Part shown: piece after piece, positions 44,825 through 54,397 of the stretch
Layout of the letters: each line of letters begins with the position of its first letter
Numbering within the stretch: position 1 is the stretch's first letter
The notes under the pieces: generated by a model
What the model was told of the DNA's origin: nothing
Seen by the model: the letters and a program-made list of their open reading frames with translations, nothing else
Database searches by the model: none
Made by a program: the position numbers and the translations under genes
NCBI GenBank assembly: GCA_017561935.1
Contig: JAFZBE010000013.1
Span: 1 to 62,753 of the forward strand
DNA: 62,753 nt
Reading direction: 5' to 3'
From: Bacteroidales bacterium
GTDB lineage: Bacteria; Bacteroidota; Bacteroidia; Bacteroidales; UBA3663

Positions 44825-45967
44825 TTAAGAAGGGTGTTTGTGGAGGGTTATCACATTTATTTCGGGCCAGGCACCAAGACGAAAGGCGAGCATGCCACCG
44901 AGGCCGGAAGAGATGAACAGCTGTTGCGTGCCCTGTTGGTAGAGGCCGCCCCATTCGGAATAGATGAAGCGTGAGGGCGAGATGTCACCGATGCGGAAAT
45001 GTGCCGCATGAGTATGGCCCGAGAAGGTGAGCTGGATGTTGGAGGTGTGTGTCACTTCCTGACGCCAAAGATAGGGGTCGTGTGACAAAAGGATCTTGAA
45101 GCAACTATCGGGCACCCCTTCGAGGGCATGGGGTAGATCGGCACGGCATACCTTGCCCGACATGCTTTCGTTCTCGACACCGATGACGGCGATTTGTGCG
45201 CTGTCACGGCTGATGAAGCGATGTTTGTTGAGCAACAAGTCCCATCCCATCGCACGCTGATAGCCTTTGAGGAGGTCCAGGTCGTGCGCAATGGCCTGCG
45301 GACTGCCGTGGAACGGGCCATAAATGCTGTAGTCGTGGTTGCCCAGAATCGACATCACACCATACGGCGCCTTAAGCTGCGAGAGCACATTCATGTAGGG
45401 AAGTAATTCGCTGCTCTGCCTCGATACGAGGTCTCCTGTGAAGACGATAAGGTCAGGCTGTTGGTTGTTGGCCGTGCTGACGAGCGAGCGGATGAAGTCG
45501 GGGCTGTCGGCAAACATCTCGAGATGCAGGTCGGAGAGCTGCACGATGCGGAAGCCGTCGAACTCGTCAGGCAAGTCGGGTACGACAATGGTCTGAGGCT
45601 TGACCACGAGGTGACGCCAACCCCACACGAGACCATAGAAACAAGTCGCCGAGACACCAAGGGCCACCACCAGGCCGATGCCCTTGAGCAAGGTTGCCCG
45701 CCTAAAGTGCCTGCCAGCCAAGGCGAAGGCAAGATAGAGCAGCTTGGGAAGGACGAAACACAGCATCACCGTGAAGATGATGCGAAAGAGCAGTGTGTTC
45801 ATCCCCTGAAAGGCCAGAATGATGATTGACACCATAAGCACAACGACGGGCAGAAAATGCAGCACCTGCCAGCCCAAGGCACGTTGCCTAAGGTGATCAT
45901 TCCAGATACGCAGGTCGGCCAGGATGGCCACAAATAGGATGAGGAAGAATATGATGATCTGCAGCAT
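44825..45967 (-). CDS. Membrane-bound metallophosphoesterase (YaeI-like)
   Basis: The 380-residue protein has about four N-terminal helices (residues 1-125) and then a calcineurin-like domain with all metal motifs: DLHLE, GDLVSR, GNHDYS, LSHDP and SGHTHAAH. The family includes phosphodiesterases acting on lipid A precursors and other phosphoesters at the membrane; its substrate here is unknown. A promoter lies at 46011-46042, back to back with that of the cardiolipin synthase gene. The GH125 gene follows it by 25 nt on the same strand. Confidence 0.9.
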   Translation of the reverse strand: MLQIIIFFLILFVAILADLRIWNDHLRQRALGWQVLHFLPVVVLMVSIIILAFQGMNTLLFRIIFTVMLCFVLPKLLYLAFALAGRHFRRATLLKGIGLVVALGVSATCFYGLVWGWRHLVVKPQTIVVPDLPDEFDGFRIVQLSDLHLEMFADSPDFIRSLVSTANNQQPDLIVFTGDLVSRQSSELLPYMNVLSQLKAPYGVMSILGNHDYSIYGPFHGSPQAIAHDLDLLKGYQRAMGWDLLLNKHRFISRDSAQIAVIGVENESMSGKVCRADLPHALEGVPDSCFKILLSHDPYLWRQEVTHTSNIQLTFSGHTHAAHFRIGDISPSRFIYSEWGGLYQQGTQQLFISSGLGGMLAFRLGAWPEINVITLHKHPS

Positions 45968-46010
45968 TTATTCTCTTAATAAATCCCGATGACAGTTATG
46001 ATTTATGCCG

Positions 46011-46042
46011 CAAATATACGAGTTTTGACCGAAAGAAACAAG
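46011..46042 (-). promoter_or_regulatory. Promoter of the metallophosphoesterase gene
   Basis: The minus strand reads TATATTTG (46011-46018), with CTTG (consensus TTTG) 20 nt upstream (46039-46042). The leader would be about 38 nt. Confidence 0.66.
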
Positions 46043-46068
46043 ATATTTATCAGTTTTTTTGTCCAAAG

Positions 46069-46100
46069 TTTGTATAAATTGTCAAAACTACATATCTTTG
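46069..46100 (+). promoter_or_regulatory. Promoter of the cardiolipin synthase gene, implying a leaderless mRNA
   Basis: A perfect match: TTTG (46069-46072), 20 nt, TATCTTTG (46093-46100). The predicted start (about 46105-46107) coincides with the ATG at 46105, so the transcript should have no, or almost no, leader. Confidence 0.75.
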
Positions 46101-46104
46101 CGCC

Positions 46105-47505
46105 ATGACAATGTCGCTTTGGTTCAACATAGTGATTATCGTCTTCATGCTCAACATCACCGTAGTGGTTTTGACCGAGCATCGACGCTCCACCGAGACC
46201 CTGGCTTGGCTCTTGGTGCTTTACTTCCTGCCTGTGTTGGGCATCTTGCTCTATTATTTCTTTGGCGTGCCGGCCATGCATCGTCCGCTGATCAGTGCCG
46301 AGCGTTTGGACGAACTCAAGGCACACACCGCACCCTACAGGGCAAATGAAGTCGACACGCAACAGCATCATCTCATCGCTTTGCTCGAGGGTGTGAATCA
46401 TGCCTATCCTGTGGGGGGCAATAGCCTTAAGGTCTTCACAGTTTGTGGCGACATGTTCGAGGCGATGAAGCTTGACATCCGTGCAGCCCACCATCACGTA
46501 CACATGGAGTTCTTCATGATTGAGGACGACATGGTGGGAGGCGAGTTTGCCGAAATCCTCATCGGTAAGGCCCGTGAGGGTGTCGAGGTGAGGTTGATGT
46601 ACGATGCAGCAGCCTGCATCGGTGTACCGCGCAAGTTCTTCCGTCGGATGAAGGAGGGTGGCGTCAAGGTCGAGGCATTCAGTCCCCTGTTTCCGCACCT
46701 CTCGCCGTTTACGAACTACCGCAACCATCGCAAGGTACTCGTCGTCGATGGAGTGGTGGGCTATGCGGGAGGCATGAACCTGGCCGAGCGCTACCTTAAG
46801 GGCATCCGTGGTGGTGTATGGCGCGATACCCATGTGCGCATCGAAGGCCCTGCCGTCACAGAACTGCAGACCACATTCCTCACCGATTGGCAGTTTGCGA
46901 GCGGAGAGTGGGTGCACGACGTGTCCTATTACCCCCAGCAAGATCAGGCGGGCAAACTCCTCATGCAGGTGGTGACCTCGAACCCGACGGCCCAGTTCCG
47001 CGTGATCGACCTCTCCTATTCCGAGATCCTCCATACAGCCACACGTTACGTCTATTTGCAGTCGCCTTATCTCGTTCCTTCCGAAGCCATTCGCAAGGCG
47101 CTATATGCCGCAGCCTTCTCGGGCGTAGATGTGCGCGTCATGATTCCCACGAATCCCGACAAGGGTTGGGTAGTGATCTATGCCTCACGTTGGTATATCG
47201 ACCAGATGCTCGATGCCGGTGTGCGTGTTTTCTTCTACGACAACGGCTATCTGCATGCCAAGACCGTCGTTTCCGACGATCGCCTGTTTACTGTGGGCAG
47301 TGTCAACATCGATCACCGCAGCATCAGCCAGTCCTTCGAGGTCACAGCCTTCATCTACGATGCCGAAGTAGCTACCCGGCAACGACAGACATTCCTCGAT
47401 GACCAACAATATTGCCACGAAATCAAGCGCGAAGAATGGCGCCGCCGTTCCCGCTGGGAGCGAATGAAAGAAAGTGTTTGCAGGCTGGCCGCCCCCATCC
47501 TATAA
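46105..47505 (+). CDS. cls: Cardiolipin synthase (phospholipase D superfamily)
   Basis: The 466-residue protein has two N-terminal membrane helices (about residues 5-55) and two phospholipase D motifs: NHRKVLVVDGVVGYAGGMN (about 212-230) and LHAKTVVSDDRLFTVGSVNID (about 382-402). It condenses two phosphatidylglycerol molecules, or equivalent donors, to cardiolipin at the inner membrane. Two ATGs (46105 and 46111, MTMS) could start it, and the promoter places transcription at or next to the first. Confidence 0.94.
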   Translation: MTMSLWFNIVIIVFMLNITVVVLTEHRRSTETLAWLLVLYFLPVLGILLYYFFGVPAMHRPLISAERLDELKAHTAPYRANEVDTQQHHLIALLEGVNHAYPVGGNSLKVFTVCGDMFEAMKLDIRAAHHHVHMEFFMIEDDMVGGEFAEILIGKAREGVEVRLMYDAAACIGVPRKFFRRMKEGGVKVEAFSPLFPHLSPFTNYRNHRKVLVVDGVVGYAGGMNLAERYLKGIRGGVWRDTHVRIEGPAVTELQTTFLTDWQFASGEWVHDVSYYPQQDQAGKLLMQVVTSNPTAQFRVIDLSYSEILHTATRYVYLQSPYLVPSEAIRKALYAAAFSGVDVRVMIPTNPDKGWVVIYASRWYIDQMLDAGVRVFFYDNGYLHAKTVVSDDRLFTVGSVNIDHRSISQSFEVTAFIYDAEVATRQRQTFLDDQQYCHEIKREEWRRRSRWERMKESVCRLAAPIL

Positions 47506-47526
47506 AATATTGATGTTGCCTATCGC

Positions 47527-49662
47527 TTAGATCCAGGAGAAAATCTTGGCGATAAGTCGTTTTTTCCTTGTATATCTTTCGGCATAGACATTGCCGAATG
47601 TATGCCAGTCCTCACCTTTTAGTTTGCATTTCAGATATGCGTAGCGGAATATGCCCAGTTTCAGGCTATGCATGTTGGGGATAAACGAATTGAATCCCTT
47701 CAATTGTTCGCTGATATACTTTTCCTGCGACGGGGTTATCCGTATCATGTTGAAGGAATAGAACGAATATGCAAGGCGAAGGCCGTAGAGGTCGTAAATG
47801 CCTTCAATATCATGATATTTTCCCGAAATCAGCCTTTGTACCCGATGAATAATGTCACAATAGACAAATATGGTTTCATCGGAAGTTTCATGTCCGAAAC
47901 GAGAAGTCATGATGGAGCCTTCACGCACGTTGTAGTAATAAGTCACCTCCGACGACAGGACGATAACCTTCGCCAGCGCACGTGTATGGAAGTCGAAGAT
48001 GGAATCTTCCATAATGCGATGTGTGGTCTTGATATTGTTCTTGCGGAGGAACTCCATCCTGTAGAGTTTGTTCCAGACCTCAATATTCATGAAAATATCA
48101 TGAACAAACATATAGACCCCCGCCGCCTCTTTTCGTATGATTTGATCGGTGAGGTTATATCGAGGCATCGGCAGATCCTTTTCTATCTGGTCAGATGAGC
48201 CGACCACGAAGTCAGCTTGATTCTTTTCTGCTAAGGCATGAAGGTGACTCAGGCAATTGGGAGTCATCAGATCATCCGAATCGAGGAAGAAGAAATATTT
48301 GCCTTTGGCATGTTCGAGCGCTACATTTCGGGCAGCCCCAGGCCCCATATTCTTCTCTTGCCTCAATATCTTAATGCAATTGCCCTTCGAATGTGTGGTC
48401 ATGAGGCGCTTTACAATATCGATGCTCCGATCAGTGCCACAATCGTCAATCACCAAAATCTCGATAGGGTATGGGAAATTCTGATTCAGGGCCGAAAGGA
48501 TGGACCTTTCGATGTATTCCTCTACATTATAGACGGGTATCGCAATGGAAACCTCAGGCGTTTCTGCATCACTTGTTGCCATCTCTCCCTGATGGCTGAA
48601 CAATGTCATTGGTGCAATGTTGACATCCGATCCGTCCTTCTTGAACAGCTTGTTTGCAAATCGTCGGATGCCGAGGTACACTTTGTACAGCGCAGGATGC
48701 CGACGCCATAGTCCGATGATGTTGAGACCATGATAGGTCATGGCCTTTTCGAGCGACTGACTGACATCGGGGATATTCTCGGTGACATATTTGTCAAGGT
48801 CTTGAATGATGGAATCATCGACCGATCCGATGGAGCGAATGAAGATGTGTCGGTAAGTGGCTTCCGTGCGGCACTTCAGTCGATACTGGAGGAATGCCCG
48901 TGTCGTATCACTCACATTATCTTTCTCTTTCTTGTAGAATTCCGCCATTCTTTTCAATCCGAATATCTCTTCGTTGGCATGACGAACCCAGACGTTGATA
49001 TCTATTGTCTGCCCTGCACGTCCCAAACGATAGATGTAAAGGATATGGGGGAAATACGAGATTTTCTTCACCTGGATGATGGGCATGAAGATCCATTCCT
49101 GATCGGTGTAGGAGATTCCTTCCGACTGCCGGTAATTCATGTCGCGGAGCAGCGAGGTTCGATAAGCGGTGGCATGCATCATCAGAGGGGCCTGGATGGT
49201 GAATTTCAGTTCATTCAGAGTAAAGGTGTCCGATGTAGGAAGGCCATACACGTAGTTTTCCACCTTCCCTGTTGACATGTTCCATCCTGCATAGTCGCTG
49301 ATGATCATATCGGCATCGACCGATTGCAGGTGATTCAGGAAAAGGCTCAGGCTCTCAGTCTTGAACTTGTCGTCGGCATCGAGAATCTTGATGTATTTGC
49401 CTTTCGCTTCATCGATACCGCGATTCACGCACGATCCGTAATTGCCGTTTTCTTTGAGGATGACACGGAAGGTGTCGGGATAGAGTTTGGCAAATTCCTG
49501 TCCTATCTGTGCCGAACGGTCGGTGCCGCCATCGATGATGATAAGCACTTCGAGCAGTTGCATGTGTCCCTCGTCCAGGATAAGGGTACTGAGACATTCC
49601 GAAAGGAACGCCTCCATGTTGTAGGTGGGGATGACGAGGGTGAGAATTTTGTTTGTTATCAT
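47527..49662 (-). CDS. Tandem GT2 glycosyltransferase (two GT-A domains)
   Basis: From the ATG at 49662 the protein has 711 residues with two family-2 domains. The first (residues 1-110) opens LTLVIPTYNMEAF, with DDKF-type acidic motif KILDADDKF. The second (about 375-480) opens VSIAIPVYNVEEY, with GPGAARNVALEHAKGKYFFFLDSDD. Each carries GTDRS and the Asp-x-Asp site, so both could be active. The helical C-terminal part is typical of polysaccharide-assembling GT2 enzymes. It is the last gene after three pectin-degradation genes (11-nt gap), an odd partner that is possibly only read through. Confidence 0.87.
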   Translation of the reverse strand: MITNKILTLVIPTYNMEAFLSECLSTLILDEGHMQLLEVLIIIDGGTDRSAQIGQEFAKLYPDTFRVILKENGNYGSCVNRGIDEAKGKYIKILDADDKFKTESLSLFLNHLQSVDADMIISDYAGWNMSTGKVENYVYGLPTSDTFTLNELKFTIQAPLMMHATAYRTSLLRDMNYRQSEGISYTDQEWIFMPIIQVKKISYFPHILYIYRLGRAGQTIDINVWVRHANEEIFGLKRMAEFYKKEKDNVSDTTRAFLQYRLKCRTEATYRHIFIRSIGSVDDSIIQDLDKYVTENIPDVSQSLEKAMTYHGLNIIGLWRRHPALYKVYLGIRRFANKLFKKDGSDVNIAPMTLFSHQGEMATSDAETPEVSIAIPVYNVEEYIERSILSALNQNFPYPIEILVIDDCGTDRSIDIVKRLMTTHSKGNCIKILRQEKNMGPGAARNVALEHAKGKYFFFLDSDDLMTPNCLSHLHALAEKNQADFVVGSSDQIEKDLPMPRYNLTDQIIRKEAAGVYMFVHDIFMNIEVWNKLYRMEFLRKNNIKTTHRIMEDSIFDFHTRALAKVIVLSSEVTYYYNVREGSIMTSRFGHETSDETIFVYCDIIHRVQRLISGKYHDIEGIYDLYGLRLAYSFYSFNMIRITPSQEKYISEQLKGFNSFIPNMHSLKLGIFRYAYLKCKLKGEDWHTFGNVYAERYTRKKRLIAKIFSWI

Positions 49663-49673
49663 GATGGCAATTG

Positions 49674-52600
49674 TTACTTTTTTCGAAGCCAGCAGATGCG
49701 GTCGGGAGCGATGCTGATGGTACACGTACCGGCCTTCACAGCCACTCGTTGTGCCTTTCCAAGTGTCTCTCCGCTCCGTCGGTCAATCTCGCTGAGCAGA
49801 TAGTTTCCGGGCTTGAGGTTCGTCAGCTGCAGGCTGCCTTCCGTGAGTCCATAGACAAGAGCGGCATCTTCCATCTGCAGGACCTTTGCATCCTCGCGGT
49901 CGGCGGCACCTTGTATCTGCATTCTTGCGAGTTGCTGGCGCAAGGTCTTGTCGGCAATCCTCACTCCTGCCCCCGAGCCCCCGGCCATCAGGATGGCCCA
50001 GGCATGTTCGTGATAACTTTGGGCATAGTAGAGCACCGCTTTTTCGGAAAAACGTTCCCGGTACTCGCTCACGGCACGATAGGCATCGTTGAAGCTCACC
50101 TTCCCGATGGGTTGCACGCGGGCATGCTGTCGGGGTGCCAGATTCACGCCGCCCTTGGGGTCATAGACGTCTTTTCCATCGTCCTTGAGGTTGCGGCTTC
50201 CTGCGATGCCTGGAGTCTTGTAGTGCCAGTAGCGGATGTCGATGATGTCGATGGTCGGTGCCAAAAGCGGGTCGTTGAGAATGCTGTCCTGCACGTCTTT
50301 TGTGGCCGAAAGGGCGACGAGCACATGCTGTCCAGTCTCACGTTCCCAGTCACGGATGGTTTCCACCCAGAATCGTGTGAAATGCAGCGGTCCGGTATAT
50401 TCCTCGCTGATGTAGTGGATGACGTTGGGCAGATCCTTGAAAGCCTCCAGATTGCGACGGATGTATTGTCGATGCAGGTCAGCCATGTGTTCATTTTGCT
50501 CGTCATAGAACCATTCGGCGACGAAGATGCGTTTGTCACCCGTGAATGGCACAGGCTCGGGGAAGATGGTCCCGTTCACGTTGTTGGTCGGTCGCCAGGG
50601 CGAATCCACCCAATGTGCCCCCGCTTCGAGGATATTGTGCTGGAAGTAATGCTCGAGGTAAAGGAGTTTGCCCAAGGGTGCAGCCTGTTCGGCAAAGCGA
50701 TGCAGGCGGTCGTAGTACCAGGTGTTGTTCTGTGTGAGGTCATAGAGCGAGAGCCTGTTCCATGCCTCGCCTTCGCCCGTGTTGGCCCACGGCTGTTCCC
50801 AGAAGGGTGCCCAAACGGCGGCATCGCGCCGCCGAACGCGTTCATGGTCGTCCCTGCGCCTGTCGTACCACAGGCCGTAGTTCTGGTCCCATGCCAGGAT
50901 GTCGAATTTCTCCATCCATGCCACAACGCTATCGATGCGGTCGGTCAGTCCCGTGCCCTCACGATCGGGTACAAAACGCGTCAGAGCAGGTCTGCTGGCA
51001 TTGCTCTTGAGGTACGATGTCCGCAGTTTGCCGTTCCACCACGGTGTCTGGTATCTTCCGCCCAAGAGAATCTCTCCATCCTGCGTCAGACGTCCGTTGA
51101 CAATCGATACAGCCTCGTAATTGTTCTCTTCCTTTTGTGGCTCTAAACGAGTAAATACCTTTATTTCCTCACCCTTCGAACCCCTCAAACCCCTCAAACC
51201 CTTCTTAACCTCTCTTAACCTCTTAACCCCTCTTGTCTCCCTCGCTTCCTCAATCCACCTCTTCAGCGTCTGCCGTGGCACATTCCGAGCCTCCATAGCC
51301 ATCTCCATTGCCTTGGAAACAGTGGGGCTGCTCGATGCTTCAGTCGAACGCATCAGGATACGGGGATTGACTACCATCTTCTCACCCAGTCGTTCCTCCA
51401 ACTGCGCATAATAGAGGCTGCGGGGCTGCACGTGGTTATTGCTGCTCGCCCAATAGCCATCGCCCGAGAACTGTGCCCAGGCACCGTAGGCGCGGTTGGT
51501 GTTGATGGTGTCGGGGCTGTAGCAGTGTATCTCGGCTGCCGAACACTGCCATGCCACGCTCGATGCGGCATTCCAGCCGGCGCCGTTGTTGTCTTGTCCC
51601 AGGTTCTTCATCATCAGGTCGTGCCCGTCAATCTCCACGATGTCGTAGAGCGTACCGCAGGCCCACGATTCGAGACCTCCGCTATAGGAGAGTGCTTCGA
51701 CAGCTTCACATTGCACGAAGGCATTGGGTCCAGCGGCACAAAAACCTGTCACAAAGTCATGTCGCCCCTGGCGTGCATAGCAACGCTGCACGAGGCATTG
51801 CTGCCCCATCACGTAGAACGATGTGCGTCGCAATCCTGCATTCTCGCTCACAGGCTCCAGGTATTGGCAATCTTCCACAGTGATGCGTCGAGCTGTAGCC
51901 TGCAACGCGACACCCGCTCCCGCCAGATGCTTGAAGTTGACCAGTCTCACCCAGCAATCATGCGCATATTCTACCGAAATACCCGTCCAGCAGTGGTTTT
52001 CGTCGTGGACGTTCCTTGGGTCAAAACCCGATTCGAGCGTCATGTTCTCGATGCCCGATTCTCCTACCTCACCCTTGTCGTCGATGATTCTCACATAACA
52101 GGGGCTGAAAGGTACGTGCTCGTGAACGTTCTTCTTGTTGTCAATATAGGTTGCCTCGCTGGTGGGGTCAAAGCCCATTGTCAGCGGAGCATCGAGCATG
52201 AAGGCATTACCCTCCACACTGGTTATTGTTCTGCGCCAATACAAATCAATGTCGCCTGGTTTCCACGCCAAGGCATCTATGCCGCCGCCAAAGATTCGGC
52301 AACCCACCGACTCGATCCAAGGCGCCGAGCTTTGTCGTACGACTTCCACGTCGTGGCCTACCCAACTTGCATCCTTGAAACCTTGTGGCAAAGCCACGCG
52401 TATCTCTTTCGTTCCCAGCTCCACCACCTCGTTCACCCACAGTGTGTCCTTGCCGTAAGTCTTGTTCTGACGGCCCTCAATACGGAGCAATGAGCCGCGA
52501 TCGACACCCTCTTTGCGAAGCACGGTGACGTCTCTTCCCGAGCCTCGGAGCACTACGCCCGAAGCCTCGATGGCGAGACGTTCCTTCAGCACGAATGTGC

Positions 52601-52856
52601 CAGGACCCAGCAGTACGGCACCACGCAATCCGTCGCGACCTGCTGGTAGCGACGAAACGTAGTCGATAGCTTGTTGGATGGTGGCCGACATGTCACCCTC
52701 CGCACATTCCACATAGGCCTTGACTTCGGCCAACGGGATGCTGTCTTCCGAGGCATGATAGCCACAATAGCTGAAGTCGATGAATCCTTTCTCCTTGATT
52801 TCTGCCTGCAAAGGCAGGGCAAGAAAGGCGAGTAGAATCAGAAAGGTGTGTCTCAT
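49674..52856 (-). CDS. Secreted right-handed beta-helix protein with DUF6298-like C-terminal region, probable pectin-active enzyme
   Basis: The 1060-residue protein has a signal peptide (MRHTFLILLAFLALPLQA). The N-terminal half (about residues 45-520) is a pectate-lyase-type beta-helix (SATIQQAIDYVSSLPAGRDG, IENMTLESGF, GISVEYAHDCWV). The second half (about 620-960) matches from memory the DUF6298 domain found next to pectin genes (WNRLSLYDLTQNNTWYYDRL, HWVDSPWRPTNNVNG, FVAEWFYDEQNEHM). Its exact linkage is unknown. Between the halves, near residues 540-565, a basic Gly-rich stretch GLRGLRGSKG is encoded by low-complexity DNA (51171-51234). It lies in an operon with GH28 and DUF4861 genes. 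Confidence 0.8.
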   Translation of the reverse strand: MRHTFLILLAFLALPLQAEIKEKGFIDFSYCGYHASEDSIPLAEVKAYVECAEGDMSATIQQAIDYVSSLPAGRDGLRGAVLLGPGTFVLKERLAIEASGVVLRGSGRDVTVLRKEGVDRGSLLRIEGRQNKTYGKDTLWVNEVVELGTKEIRVALPQGFKDASWVGHDVEVVRQSSAPWIESVGCRIFGGGIDALAWKPGDIDLYWRRTITSVEGNAFMLDAPLTMGFDPTSEATYIDNKKNVHEHVPFSPCYVRIIDDKGEVGESGIENMTLESGFDPRNVHDENHCWTGISVEYAHDCWVRLVNFKHLAGAGVALQATARRITVEDCQYLEPVSENAGLRRTSFYVMGQQCLVQRCYARQGRHDFVTGFCAAGPNAFVQCEAVEALSYSGGLESWACGTLYDIVEIDGHDLMMKNLGQDNNGAGWNAASSVAWQCSAAEIHCYSPDTINTNRAYGAWAQFSGDGYWASSNNHVQPRSLYYAQLEERLGEKMVVNPRILMRSTEASSSPTVSKAMEMAMEARNVPRQTLKRWIEEARETRGVKRLREVKKGLRGLRGSKGEEIKVFTRLEPQKEENNYEAVSIVNGRLTQDGEILLGGRYQTPWWNGKLRTSYLKSNASRPALTRFVPDREGTGLTDRIDSVVAWMEKFDILAWDQNYGLWYDRRRDDHERVRRRDAAVWAPFWEQPWANTGEGEAWNRLSLYDLTQNNTWYYDRLHRFAEQAAPLGKLLYLEHYFQHNILEAGAHWVDSPWRPTNNVNGTIFPEPVPFTGDKRIFVAEWFYDEQNEHMADLHRQYIRRNLEAFKDLPNVIHYISEEYTGPLHFTRFWVETIRDWERETGQHVLVALSATKDVQDSILNDPLLAPTIDIIDIRYWHYKTPGIAGSRNLKDDGKDVYDPKGGVNLAPRQHARVQPIGKVSFNDAYRAVSEYRERFSEKAVLYYAQSYHEHAWAILMAGGSGAGVRIADKTLRQQLARMQIQGAADREDAKVLQMEDAALVYGLTEGSLQLTNLKPGNYLLSEIDRRSGETLGKAQRVAVKAGTCTISIAPDRICWLRKK
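51171..51234 (-). repeat. Low-complexity coding repeat (cccctcaaa / cttaacc units)
   Basis: Tandem degenerate units that translate as LREVKKGLRGLRGSKG inside the beta-helix/DUF6298 gene. Positions 51171-51190 are identical over 20 nt to 57541-57560 in the permease gene. A related run is present at 44740-44790. Confidence 0.8.
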
Positions 52857-52916
52857 TTATGTATTGGTTTGAAGGGTTGCTCCCGTTAACTCCCAATAAC
52901 TCCCGTTTACTCCCGT
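52857..52916. repeat. Low-complexity junction repeat (actcccgtt units)
   Basis: The 60-nt gap between the DUF4861 and beta-helix genes is filled by about five degenerate actcccgtt/actcccaat units. It is another case of simple repeats at a gene junction. Confidence 0.65.
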
Positions 52917-54341
52917 TTACTCCCCTTTTACCACCCTTACGATAGCTGTCTTCCCCAGGTTCCACTGCTGGCTCCACTCGAACCAACGCTCCCAGTTCCA
53001 GCGTCCATCTTCATAGGGGGCGAAGGTCTCGAGGTCGGGGGCTGCACATACTGCACGATAGATGATCGAACCATCGGCATTGGGCTTCACACCGTAGAGT
53101 ATCTGCTCACGTCGGTCGATGGTGCGGGTAACGTTCGCCTGGGGAACGCTGATGGCAAGGGCAGCCTTGCTCATGTAGGGGAACAGTTTGTGGTTGCCAT
53201 CGGGCCAGTCCTTGCCGTAGCTGGCAGCAAAGCCTTTGCTGTCGCAGATGTATTTCTGGATGGCCACATCTACGCTGTCGTGGTTGAGTGAACCCACCTT
53301 CATCACACCGGTGACAAACTCCAACTTGTCGAGGCCATCGGTGGTGACACCTTGGTCGGTCACACGGCAGAGCTGGTTGATGATCTGATGTTCGCGATTG
53401 CCGGCATAGAGGATGTAGCGGGCCTTGAGGTTGAGCTTCTGGCCCTTGTATTGCCAACCCTCGACGTTCATATCGACGATGGTACGCACGGGACCTTTGG
53501 CCACGATGTGGGCCTGACGCCAGTTGAAAGGCTCAATCTTCACCATACAGGGATCGGCCACTTTTGCAGCCGATGGGGTGTTCAAGTAGTTCGGGTCATC
53601 TTTGCTGTCGTCCCATCCGCGCAAGGTGCCGAGGCTGGCAGTCTGCCCCACGATGATGTAGTCCTCGCCATAGTTGTAGAGGGCTGCCGAATCGCGAATC
53701 TCTGGGGTGTACCACATGCTGCGGTCCAATTCGAGTTGAGGCATGCGCTTGCCATAGAGGTCGGTGCCGTGTCCGCTGTTGAAATAGACGCGGTAGCCCA
53801 TCAACTCGTTTTCGAAACAGAGTCCGTGGGGATAGACATCGCTGTAGTGAATATCCTCGACCTCAGAGATGGTGTCAATCTGATAGTTCTCCTTGCGCAG
53901 GTCGATGGTGCGTCCTTTCTTCACCACACGCAGTCGCATATCTGTGAAGACGCGGCTCTCATATCGGTCGGCAGGTAAGGGTTTCTTGCCGAAGGTGAGT
54001 TCCAGTGTCTTCGTGGCCTTGGCATCGAGATCAACCACGAGACTCAGTTCGTCGTAGGTGCCGTCGCCGTTCAGGTCGTCAAGCTGCGAAGGTATCTCAG
54101 TGCCCTCTACACGCACGGTGACACTCTTGTATTTCTTCAGGTCGGGTAGTTTTATGCACACGGGAGCATCCTTCATCGCCTGTTCGTTCGGGTTGGATAC
54201 TTCGACGGTTACGATGCCCTTCTTGCCGATGACGTCTATCTTGGCCTGAGCCGTGCTGGCCACGTATGTCATCTCGGTGTGCTGCTGTGCCCAACTTACT
54301 GTGGCAAGGAAGCTGGCAGCAAGCAGAGTGCTTCTTTTCAT
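52917..54341 (-). CDS. DUF4861 family secreted protein
   Basis: The 474-residue protein has a signal peptide (MKRSTLLAASFLATVSWAQ) and the DUF4861 pattern: VEVSNPNEQAMKDAPVCIKL, HGLCFENELMGYRVYFNSGHGTDLYGKR, GWDDSKDDPNYLN and RWNWERWFEWSQQWNLGK. These proteins occur in many Bacteroidetes pectin loci and are secreted, but their activity is not known to me. Its neighbours, GH28 56 nt upstream and the beta-helix gene 60 nt downstream, support a role in pectin breakdown. Confidence 0.86.
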   Translation of the reverse strand: MKRSTLLAASFLATVSWAQQHTEMTYVASTAQAKIDVIGKKGIVTVEVSNPNEQAMKDAPVCIKLPDLKKYKSVTVRVEGTEIPSQLDDLNGDGTYDELSLVVDLDAKATKTLELTFGKKPLPADRYESRVFTDMRLRVVKKGRTIDLRKENYQIDTISEVEDIHYSDVYPHGLCFENELMGYRVYFNSGHGTDLYGKRMPQLELDRSMWYTPEIRDSAALYNYGEDYIIVGQTASLGTLRGWDDSKDDPNYLNTPSAAKVADPCMVKIEPFNWRQAHIVAKGPVRTIVDMNVEGWQYKGQKLNLKARYILYAGNREHQIINQLCRVTDQGVTTDGLDKLEFVTGVMKVGSLNHDSVDVAIQKYICDSKGFAASYGKDWPDGNHKLFPYMSKAALAISVPQANVTRTIDRREQILYGVKPNADGSIIYRAVCAAPDLETFAPYEDGRWNWERWFEWSQQWNLGKTAIVRVVKGE

Positions 54342-54397
54342 AAATACTGAAAAATTTTCGTTAATTCGCGATAGTTCGTGTTAAAAAATGCAATTAT

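Noticed and set aside
46003..47034. 343-codon minus-strand ORF opposite cls
   Set aside because: It starts inside the cls gene and ends in the divergent promoter region; it is a shadow frame.
49671..51146. 491-codon plus-strand ORF opposite the beta-helix gene
   Set aside because: It is a shadow frame with no recognisable domain.
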